25,534 nucleotides of DNA from Ophiothrix spiculata. Lineage: Eukaryota; Echinodermata; Ophiuroidea; Amphilepidida; Ophiotrichidae. Shown here piece by piece: positions 18,383 to 25,534 of the stretch. Numbering within the stretch: the stretch's first letter is position 1; each line of letters starts with the position of its first letter. Under the pieces are notes generated by a model. That model was not told the origin of the DNA, searched no databases, and worked only from the letters and a program-made list of their open reading frames with translations. Position numbers and translations under genes: made by a program. The stretch lies in the NCBI GenBank assembly GCA_000969725.1, contig JXSR01S074642.1. One strand, written 5' to 3'.

Positions 18383-18458
18383 CTGCCCTGGATTCGAACC
18401 AGGGACCTTTCACACCCAAATCCCATTGTCACTATGCCCAGCCACTGAGCATGCGCTG
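18383..18458 (-). repeat. tRNA-derived SINE head (degenerate)
   Basis: On the minus strand, TGCTCAGTGGC (18451-18441) resembles a pol III A box and GGTTCGAATCC (18400-18390) is a perfect B box inside a T-arm, CCCTGGTTCGAATCCAGGG. The D-arm region is recognisable but the acceptor stem does not pair. This is therefore a tRNA-derived SINE or tRNA relic rather than a working tRNA. The SINE body and tail boundaries are not determined. Confidence 0.6.
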
Positions 18459-18591
18459 CTATGGCAGCAATTTCGTGATCATCACTCACTCTGATCTTGA
18501 GGTATTTGGACATTGGAATTTTCTTCACTTGGGGGATAGTGATATTTTGTTGTTTTGTACGGTTAGGGTTGTTTAAAACTGCATAGCTCAT

Positions 18592-19018
18592 CTCCTTTTA
18601 CCTCGAGCTATAAACTTATTGTACATCCCTCTTAACCGTGTTTTGCTTGACACAGGCGGCATAGGACACAATTTTCTTGATTTAGGCTGAGGGATTTCTG
18701 AAACACAAATTTAGGGATACATTTTATGTGTATAGCAATTGGCAGAGCCACAAACTATGCATTGAAAATATTCAACCACTCCTTTTTTTAAATTGATCAA
18801 ATAAATTATAAAAAGTAATGTCACAAAATTTCCCGCAAAATTTAACATGATTATATTACTCTAAGTCCGCTGGGGTCCACGCGTGAACCCCACTTATTAT
18901 AGATTTTATCATATTTTTAAATAATTAGGAATATAATTTTAGCGGCCATCCCGCACGATCCTGGAAGTTGTATTTTTCCATGATGTTTCCAATGGCTTAC
19001 AAGAGGCAGTATAGGACA
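18592..19018. other. Unannotated stretch
   Basis: Contains a small palindrome, GGGGTCCACGCGTGAACCCC (18873-18892), and nothing else that I can support. Confidence 0.3.
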
Positions 19019-19200
19019 TTAGTCACATGACGCAGCCGGTGATCGTCTATGATACTGAACGGCAACCATGTAATAGTTGCCACAGCCACCCTCCTCTGGC
19101 TGGACATGAGTGAAATTATACAAGATATTGCACTGCATGCTGAAGACAAAGTTCCAGCTAAAGCCAACAAGCTGGACAGCTGCAAATTCAGCCCAAGGTG
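19019..19200. other. Coding-like GC island, strand undetermined
   Basis: GC content is visibly above the flanks and several frames are open. On the + strand, ILNGNHVIVATATLLWLDMS leads into a lysine-rich tail ending near a possible donor CCAAG|GTGCAT at 19197. On the minus strand, AG at 19188-19187 followed by CTGTCCAGC, with a donor CTT|GTAAGC near 19001, would frame an exon containing RRVAVATITWLPFSIIDDHR. A second minus frame is also open. None is recognised, and the acceptors on both strands have weak pyrimidine tracts. It may be one host exon or an old element fragment. Confidence 0.3.
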
Positions 19201-19562
19201 CATTATTTTTGTCCAATTTCTCAAGCATTTTGTTTGTTTTACAAGAAACTGAAGTAAAATACAACATCCATTGTATAGTTTTATATTCATTTTTACCCAA
19301 CCTTTTAAAATGACACTTATCTTACACACAAAATTTTAATGTGCGTCCGTACGCATAGAATAGAACATACACTATGCAACGTGTCTAGTGATACAGTGCG
19401 ATAATACAAAATGCATTAAAGTTGGCAACGACCAACTAATTTGGTCAGTTTGGCACATACTTAATGAACGCAAAGTATATAAATGCTTGAAATTGACACT
19501 ATGTAATGTACACTATCCTCTTTCTTTATATATCATATCCTAGCAAACATGTTTTTATTAAA

Positions 19563-19987
19563 TGTGACCGTCCATATCTCAAACGAGCCATAAATGCAGC
19601 AAACTTCATTTTGCGCTACAGGTGAAAATACATGCCAAGGTCGTAATTTGCTGAAATTGATTTTTTACAGATTCACAATCCTTGTGCTTACTTCAAAACA
19701 TCAGCAAAGTTTTCAGTTCAAGAAAACCATCAAAAATATGAAATATATCTGAATATTTGTGGACAATCAATAGAAAATATAGGCTAGGGCTTGCTTGAAC
19801 ACGTTTATTTAGTTATACATTTTTACTTCCTGACAACCTTTGACAAACCATTACTTGACTTCTGGAAATCGAGCGTAGTTCATTGTGGTGGCATTTTAAT
19901 CCTTATAAACATGGTCTATGCAAATATTTTAAAAACTGAAAATGACAAAAGGCTGCATTTACGGCTGGTTTGGGATGGACGGTCTCA
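19563..19987. mobile_element. MITE with TGTGACCGT ends (copy 1)
   Basis: The left end is TGTGACCGTCCATATCTCAAACGAGCC and the reverse complement of the right end is TGAGACCGTCCATCCCAAACCAGCC. It shares many ordered blocks with 20235-20614, including AAATGCAGCAAACTTCATTT, GACAATCAA and TGCAAATATTT. It is the longer and more diverged-ended copy. Confidence 0.7.
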
Positions 19988-20019
19988 AATACGATTACCG
20001 TGAAAGGGACGTCCACTTG

Positions 20020-20033
20020 GGGGGGGGGGGGGG
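20020..20033. repeat. Poly-G run
   Basis: An uninterrupted G run of about 14 between the two related MITE copies; prone to length error. Confidence 0.8.
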
Positions 20034-20234
20034 TAACGTCCATTTAGTGGGGAGCTACCATTATAAAAGCATTTAATAGCATGCTGGAATAAATTAGCTT
20101 AGAGGACCAAAAGATTGAACTCCAAGAGTGGATCTGTTATTGCATTACATTTTGTTCTACAAAGAACTTGGTTCTTTATCACATTTTGGTCTCACCGGCT
20201 TCTTTACTTTGGATGACAAAATTTTAACATCTTA

Positions 20235-20614
20235 TGTGACCGTTTATATCAAACGAGCAGGAAATGCAGCAAACTTCATTTTGCGCCACAGATGAAAATA
20301 TCTGTGAAGGTTGTAATTTGCCAAAATTTATTTATAATCTTTGTGCTCAATTCAAAACACCAGCGCCAAAGTTTCATTTTAAGAAAAAGATTGGACATAT
20401 GAAATATTTTGAGGACAATCAACAGAAAATATAGGGCTTGCTGATCTTTGAACCTGTTTATCTTAGTTATACATTTCACTCCCTGACAACCTTTCTGAAA
20501 ATCAAGTGAAGTTCATTAAGGTGTCATTTCAATACTTATAGCATGGTCTTTGCAAATATTTGAAAAAGTGAAAATGACAAGAGGCTGCATTAACGGCTGA
20601 GATAGACGGTCACA
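20235..20614. mobile_element. MITE with TGTGACCGT ends (copy 2), TA target duplication
   Basis: TGTGACCGTTTATATCAAACGAGC at the left is mirrored at the right (reverse complement TGTGACCGTCTATCTCAGCCG). TA at 20233-20234 and 20615-20616 flank the element. It lies in the same orientation as 19563-19987, about 250 bp downstream. TA duplication and TGTGACC ends fit a mariner-like MITE. Confidence 0.7.
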
Positions 20615-20773
20615 TATGACGATTTACATGAAATGATATATTGTTGTTTTAAACCAAGTTCATATTCAAAACACTTCCATTTTGTTGGATGTATTTGTAA
20701 TCATTTCACTGCAAATGAATTCACATTCAAAAAGTGGCAGCCCACAATAATGAAACACAATGTATACTCTGTA

Positions 20774-21140
20774 AATCTTGAAGTATGCAACAAGCAGCCT
20801 ATTAACGCACATAAACCAATATGACCATACAGGAAAGTAAAATAGTGCGTATTTCTCGAATCATTACAACATTCCAAATCTTGCTGAATATTCAAATAAA
20901 TTTATGACCCTGTTTGGCCATGTGTTAAGCAACAAAATTAGTCCAAAATAATACCAAAATCATGAACAATCCGTGTAAAAAAAATATTAATACGCAGTGA
21001 TTTGGCCTTGATCAATCCTAATCAATCATTAGTAGTCTCTTACACAATACAAAACCATCAGTTCACAATGTTGTAAAATACAAGGGATATGCTATGGATC
21101 TCGTAACAGAGTCTGATTTCTTGTTGCATACTTCGAGACT
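20774..21140. mobile_element. MITE with AATCTTGAAGTATGC ends (copy 2)
   Basis: The left end AATCTTGAAGTATGCAACAAGC is mirrored by the reverse complement of the right end, AGTCTCGAAGTATGCAACAAG. Large parts align with 11826-12160 in the same orientation, with a roughly 30-bp extra segment before the shared CCATCAGTTCACAATGTTGT block. No coding capacity. Confidence 0.75.
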
Positions 21141-21400
21141 TATAGGTTCAGCTTTTCTCACCTCGCATTTGGTGTCACGTTTTGATATTCTTCTATAGCC
21201 AATTCTATAATTGGCATATTTTCGCTTCTGCGGGATATCTGCACTTAAAAACTTCTGTTGAAGTTTGTGATTGGTCAAATAAACAAAAGCGATTGGCTGA
21301 TTAGTCCTGCTATATATCTAATGATTTGTTTTGAGCTTGCCACTAGACCATTCCTATAATAACATATTTTTGCCGTTGAGGGATGTCAGCACTCGTAACA
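21141..21400. other. Stretch with CCAAT motifs and a duplicated 40-bp segment
   Basis: GATTGG occurs at about 21270 and 21291 (CCAAT on the minus strand). Two related segments occur near 21206 (GGCATATTTTCGC, then GGGATATC) and 21355 (ACATATTTTTGCC, then GGGATGTC); a third lies near 6205. These could be remnants of one repeat family. No transcription start can be assigned. Confidence 0.35.
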
Positions 21401-21470
21401 AGATCAAGTATGGTATCGCGTGATGCATCATGACCAATTACGGTGCATCATGTAGTGCCATACTTGATCT
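21401..21470 (+). ncRNA. microRNA-precursor-like hairpin (candidate 2)
   Basis: Bases 21401-21427 pair with 21444-21470 around a 16-nt loop. The outer 13 pairs (AGATCAAGTATGG) and the inner run TGATGCA are perfect. The middle has four G-U wobbles and one C/A mismatch. Length and pairing fit a microRNA precursor. A mature strand could be near AGATCAAGTATGGTATCGCG or its opposite; I do not recognise it. The neighbourhood is repeat-rich, so a small foldback relic is an equally serious explanation. Confidence 0.4.
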
Positions 21471-21484
21471 AATTGTTGCTGCAA

Positions 21485-21556
21485 ATCAACCAATCAGGAA
21501 TCTTGTTTGATGACCAGCAGATCAACCAATCAGGAATCTTGTTTGAAGACCAGCAG
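21485..21556. repeat. 36-bp unit, two tandem copies
   Basis: The unit ATCAACCAATCAGGAATCTT, then GTTTGATGACCAGCAG, occurs twice in a row with one substitution (GATGAC against GAAGAC). Each copy holds a CCAATCAG box. Confidence 0.85.
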
Positions 21557-21571
21557 TATGCAAACTATAAT

Positions 21572-22049
21572 CAGTGTTGCCAAAAACTCAAAGCTTCAAA
21601 CCGCGGCAAATTACATTTTTTACCCGCGGCAGACACTATCAAAGAAGCCCAATTTTTGAGCAGTCAAAATGTAACCAATTATCATATTTTGGATGCTTTG
21701 AAGTGGATCTATAGCAAAAACAAGGCTAATTAGACATGAAAGCAATCAATAATATCCACTTGCGAGCTCTAACGGAAGTTTCGGATAATCAATATTGATC
21801 TTCCCAATGATGTCTTAATCCAATTAGGGAAGAAATAATCCAATTAGTTGATGATCAAATTGCTTTACGATGTGTTAAAGGTTAAAAATCTCTCTGAATG
21901 AACAACATATTGCAAAATAAAGCTGCCGCGGGCAGATGGTGGCAAAAGTAGACCAATTTTAGGTCACCCGTCCAAGACAATTTTTACCCGCGGCAAGCAA
22001 ATTCAAAGTAGCCCAATTGGGCGAGTAAACCGCGGCGTTGGCAACCTTG
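21572..22049. mobile_element. hAT-type non-autonomous element, 8-bp target duplication
   Basis: ACTATAAT at 21564-21571 and 22050-22057 is a perfect 8-bp direct repeat. It flanks a 478-bp element with inverted ends CAGTGTTGCCAA and CAAGGTTGCCAA (10 of 12). Sub-terminal TTTTTACCCGCGGCA blocks and several CCGCGG sites recur inside. An 8-bp duplication with CA(G)...TG ends fits hAT elements; P-type elements are the alternative. No transposase; the + open frame running into its left part is not a gene. Confidence 0.85.
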
Positions 22050-22057
22050 ACTATAAT

Positions 22058-22289
22058 CTGTTTAAAGCTCATTACATATACCCACGTAAATTGCCCAATT
22101 ATATTGCACCAAGTTAATTTCTTACGTCATAAATAAAGCAACATACAGGTATATACCGACATACATGGAATGTCATTGTTCTTGTGACCCTAACATTGTT
22201 CCCGAAGGCGTTCATTTTACAATATAAAATTTGGTTATAAAAATGAAAAATTATATGAGGGGCTTTCACATTGATTATACATTTTAACA
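22058..22289. other. Unannotated stretch between two hAT-type elements
   Basis: AT-rich, with no exon or fold that I can support. Confidence 0.3.
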
Positions 22290-22297
22290 TATAAGAT

Positions 22298-22539
22298 CAG
22301 GGGCGTCGGAACCGTGTGGGCTTTTGCCGCACCACTTTTCAGCCAGAAAAATAAAAAATGAATAAATTTGATTTAGTTTGATGCATTTTATTATAGTCCC
22401 AGCATAAATAACCACAACATAGCACTGTACAAATTTGTTTTTAGTAACTACTGTCTTGTGGGGCTTAGTTGTATTCTTATTTTTGATCACTAAAGGGCCA
22501 CAGGCCGCACCACTTTTTCCCCCCCTTCCGACGCCCCTG
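22298..22539. mobile_element. hAT-type MITE, CAGGGGCGTCGGAA ends, 8-bp target duplication
   Basis: TATAAGAT at 22290-22297 and 22540-22547 is a perfect 8-bp direct repeat around a 242-bp element. Its ends CAGGGGCGTCGGAA are perfect inverted repeats, and GCCGCACCACTTTT occurs sub-terminally on both sides in direct orientation. CAGGGGCG ends with 8-bp duplication are classical for hAT. The intact ends and duplication suggest a rather young insertion. Confidence 0.9.
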
Positions 22540-22766
22540 TATAAGATGTTTGGTGTCAAACAAGTTTTATAAATCTGTCTATCTAAAACCTATTCCTTGA
22601 CAAATCCATAAATCATGGTGAATTAAAATGTTGGATATTTAAAACCTTAAAACATATTGGTGTATGATTAAATAAAGTGACATCTTAAAATGATATAAAA
22701 TATTTAAGTAATATTGCATTTACTCCAGAATCATTGAAGAAAGCCAACAAGCAGAATATACCATTA

Positions 22767-23339
22767 AGGTGGCCTAGCACAGATAGAATTCCTTCCTCTA
22801 TTTATTTTTCTTATTTTTTGATATATGGTGTTTTCATATATGCTGATCACATTTTTGAAATAAAAGGGGGGGGGGGTCACCGACTTAAAAAAACACCATG
22901 TTTTACCACTTTTTACCACTGACCCCTATGGAAAAATCAAAATAAAACAGACAAAAACACTTAATTAAAAAACGGCTCTATTTTTTCTCTCTTTTTCACA
23001 TATGTTTTGGTCCTTATATAGTTCTTTAAAAAAAAGTAATAAAAAAATATGGTCACCGACTTGCTTTTTGAGATATTAAGCAAAATATTGGCATTTTTTT
23101 AGGAATGACTAATCCCTTAAGCACTGTGCGCTTTGAGCCCTGCACTGTCAGGAGTAACTAGCATGGTCTTAGGCGTGAATACAAAAATGACGCACGTGTA
23201 AGGTCACGTTTTATTAAAGCGCAAGATACAGTACGCTAAAAAATACGCTAAAAGCCCGGGATAAATACTTTGAAATTGTGTCCACCACCGCTGATATCAG
23301 CTCACTCGTGTCCAACACCGTTTCTGTGCTAGGCAACCT
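22767..23339. mobile_element. 573-bp element with AGGTGGCCTAGCACAG ends
   Basis: AGGTGGCCTAGCACAG (22767-22782) and the reverse complement of 23324-23339, AGGTTGCCTAGCACAG, match at 15 of 16. The interior has GGTCACCGACTT twice in direct orientation (about 22875 and 23052) and long A/T runs. No target duplication or transposase recognised. Confidence 0.65.
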
Positions 23340-23965
23340 GAAAAAGCATAGCAGATACTTCCATAAAACACTTCAATCTACTACTATGCTAGAAGGGTGT
23401 ATATACTATGGTGGCAAGTTTTTGTGATTTATATAACACCAAATTCTGTGATTTTCTGTGAGTGGTTATAAATCTCAGTTATAAATACTTAATTCAATGA
23501 TTTTCCGCAATACAATTTCCTGCTGAAGTGTAGAAATGATCAAGAAAACCAAAGATGTCCCTCTAGCCATTGGAAAACAAAGCATGGATTACAGTGTTCA
23601 TGCGATACCTGCTTGCCTTTTTTTAACATGATTAACACGGGCACAAGAGGTTTTGTTACAAAACCGAATAATCTTACTACAATTTGGCTAATGTTGATAA
23701 AATTCCTTAATTGCGAACTACAAAACTGCCTTAAATCTGTTAACACAAAAACCCTGATAAAACAACATGGTTGTATGGTCCCAAGTGTGAATTTTCTATG
23801 TGAATTCAATTGGATAACACAAAATCATGATAACATAAACTAAAATCGTTGTCCCGGTGATTTTGTGTGATGGTTCCAAATGTAGCATACGACAGCCAAC
23901 ACAGAAACAACTGTTTACAAATAGTGCACCAAACTGATCCAGATGGTGTTTTAAGTACTTCCCAT
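23340..23965. other. Unannotated AT-rich stretch
   Basis: The two overlapping open frames (23540-23843) are on opposite strands with no motifs or splice borders. No repeat ends found. Confidence 0.3.
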
Positions 23966-23981
23966 AATTCCATTCAAAATT

Positions 23982-24231
23982 GAGGACCCTAGAACCAGAC
24001 GGGGGTTAAGTCACATTGAGTACAAACTGAGAAAATGGCACAAACATCATATCATTTGTGTTGTCTTGAATGGTATTGCTGTATCTTGCAGTGACTCTTA
24101 CGCATGCTCTGATCATCAAATTACTACAAAACTTGTACAGAATGTAGAAATGACAATTCTGTAGCAGGAAAATGACACAACTCAATTTTCAAGATTTTGT
24201 GACTTAACCCCCTTTTAGTTCTAGGGTCCTC
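23982..24231. mobile_element. 250-bp TIR element between perfect 16-bp direct repeats
   Basis: The 34-bp ends start GAGGACCCTAGAAC on both sides and continue to GGGGGTTAAGTCACA, matching at 31 of 34. They are flanked by AATTCCATTCAAAATT at 23966-23981 and 24232-24247, identical over 16 bases. An alternative parse puts AATT inside the inverted ends, leaving an 8-bp duplication CCATTCAA. The matching AATT on the outer side of both copies then has to be coincidence. No coding capacity. The superfamily is undetermined. Confidence 0.8.
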
Positions 24232-24247
24232 AATTCCATTCAAAATT

Positions 24248-24954
24248 TGAAATCAATAGCTCAAAACAACCCACAGTGAGAGCAATTTCACATTGACATT
24301 ACAGAGTGAAATGCATGTTTTCAACCTAGCACAGCTTGTTTATTAGGTAAGCGACCATTTAATTAAAATTACTTTTAGAAAGTCATACTATTAGCTTTAT
24401 GAATATTTAAACAAATCTCTGGTCGCTTAAAGTTTTGACATGTATAATACAGTTTAATTTAGTGTGAAATTTCACATCTTTCCCATATAATACACATCAG
24501 TGTTAATTTGACCTTGCTGAACATTCCATTAGTTCATTCATGCCCACTGAGCTGTTACTATGTATTGTGGGTCTTAAATCATCCTCTGAAACTGATTTAT
24601 GGTGATCTAGCACTTTACATGAAGTTGGTATAAATTGTATGGTTCTCCTTGATAAATCTGCAAATTACATAGATAGCTTGATTGATACATATATATTGCA
24701 CATGGATAGAATTACAGAAATTCCATTAGGATGGCGTCACCTATCATCAAATTTTTGGCGTAATTTTGAAACAGTGAGTCCCCATACAGTAGCTAGGGTG
24801 GAGAAAAACAGATCAATATTGTATACTCATCTTGGGCATTAGCAATTTTAAAAACGAATAATGACCTACAAAGTTGTAAGTTGACTTAAATGCCCATTGG
24901 CCATTTTAAAAAAATCATATTAATTCACATCATCTGAATACAAGGTCATCATAT
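24248..24954. other. Unannotated stretch, weak open frame
   Basis: An inverted pair TAAGCGACCA (24348-24357) and TGGTCGCTTA (24420-24429) encloses 62 bp of AT-rich DNA and may be a tiny MITE. The + open frame at 24639-24842 is not recognised and lacks clear splice borders. Confidence 0.3.
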
Positions 24955-25534
24955 GTGATGGCTCACCCAAAATGGGGGACTTTGCAGATGATATCAATTT
25001 TGATTTTATCATTTCATCTGTTGCAGTATTTTCTAAGCTTCAAAATGACACTTTACTTGTTGAAATTGATCAAGGTGATCAAATTTTACAACAGAAAATC
25101 TGCTGGAAATTCTAATTATTTTCATTATTTTTTGCTGCCTTTTTTCCCCTGTATCTTGAAAAGTGTTCTGTCGCAAATTCCCCCTTTTAGGGGTGAGTAT
25201 TATATTTATATAACACTTGAATGTGAAAAACAAAACATCGCCATTTAAATCAGTGATAAGGTTGGAGTGGACTCAACATACTGTCCTGGGGGGTGTCTTA
25301 CTGACAAATGGTATAGGGGGGTGCTCAAAGGGTTTGGGTGCATTTTCGTAATTTTTAGTATATTGATGGATGGGTTTTCATCACAGACCCAATGAGCCCA
25401 TTTGCAAAATTTGGTAATGAGTCCAATTTGCAAAATTTGGAAATTTTTTCCCAAAAATTGGGTGCTTTTTCTAGAAAAAAGGTATAGAGATAGGTTACAA
25501 AATCATGCTTTTCTGAAGTCTACTTTGAGCATCC
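24955..25534. repeat. Probable dispersed-repeat sequence up to the window end
   Basis: AAGCTTCAAAATGACACTTTACTT (about 25037) resembles GAGCTTTAAAATGACACCTTACTT at about 9864, implying a shared dispersed family. The G-rich part with GGGGGGTGCTCAAAGGGTTTGGGTGC, and the repeated CCAATTTGCAAAATTTGG-like words near 25400-25440, look like a second repeat cut by the window end. The classification is a guess. Confidence 0.35.

Noticed and set aside
18383-18458. Functional tRNA gene on the minus strand
   Set aside because: The T-arm is intact but the acceptor stem halves do not pair, and the D and anticodon arms are poor.
21473-21733. An 86-codon + strand open frame with internal peptide repeat INQSGILF
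   Set aside because: The repeat is the 36-bp tandem duplication and the rest is inside the hAT-type element; no evidence of a real protein.
22284-22559. A 91-codon minus-strand open frame
   Set aside because: Coincides with the hAT-type MITE and its flanks, so it is repeat sequence.
22736-22781. Possible terminal exon after TTTACTCCAG reading IIEESQQAEYTIKVA and stop
   Set aside because: Its stop lies inside the end of the 22767-23339 element and there is no supporting upstream exon; too short to claim.
24639-24842. A 67-codon + strand open frame as an exon
   Set aside because: No clear acceptor or donor and no recognised motif; composition like the surrounding DNA.
1-25534. CRISPR array, operon, riboswitch or prokaryotic defence system
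   Set aside because: No regularly spaced repeats, no tandem complete genes and no ribosome-binding-site architecture; the window is intron- and MITE-rich eukaryotic DNA.

Overview
This window is intron- and repeat-rich eukaryotic DNA: AT-rich, no operons, split coding segments with AG/GT borders, and very many small transposon relics. The one exon I can assign is an invertebrate-like GPI-anchored aminopeptidase P. That exon, the non-LTR retrotransposon type and the repeat style fit a marine invertebrate, perhaps a deuterostome such as an echinoderm or hemichordate. The species-level guess is inference. One run of N (10092-10720) is an assembly gap.

Host genes. Bases 1489-1698 are the last coding exon of a Xaa-Pro aminopeptidase 2-like (XPNPEP2) gene on the + strand; its catalytic part lies upstream of the window. 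Further right are isolated exon-like segments on the + strand: 8563-8650, 13602-13720 and 14616-14815, with a weak one at 6887-6933. I do not recognise their protein, and their phases do not join directly, so exons are missing (some may lie in the N gap) or more than one gene is involved. A GC-richer island at 19019-19200 is open in several frames and cannot be assigned to a strand.

Mobile DNA. Adding up my own boundaries, about 45% of the window (gap included) lies in elements with inverted ends, foldbacks, duplicated repeats or a LINE. Best supported are: two hAT-type non-autonomous elements with 8-bp target duplications (21572-22049, 22298-22539); a TTAA-flanked piggyBac-like MITE (2208-2486); TA-flanked mariner-like MITEs (4265-4592, 13858-14343, 20235-20614); elements flanked by TTA or TAA (6417-6804, 12257-12632, 17803-17917); and a decayed RTE/BovB-like reverse transcriptase on the minus strand (10721-11640). 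A 250-bp element with 34-bp inverted ends sits between perfect 16-bp direct repeats (23982-24231), which no common DNA-transposon superfamily explains easily.

Structured non-coding candidates. A 69-nt hairpin at 5215-5283 pairs 29 of 30 positions around a 9-nt loop, and a 70-nt hairpin at 21401-21470 pairs 26 of 27. Both look like microRNA precursors. A 706-bp near-perfect palindrome (7304-8009) with an 8-nt loop would give long double-stranded RNA if transcribed.
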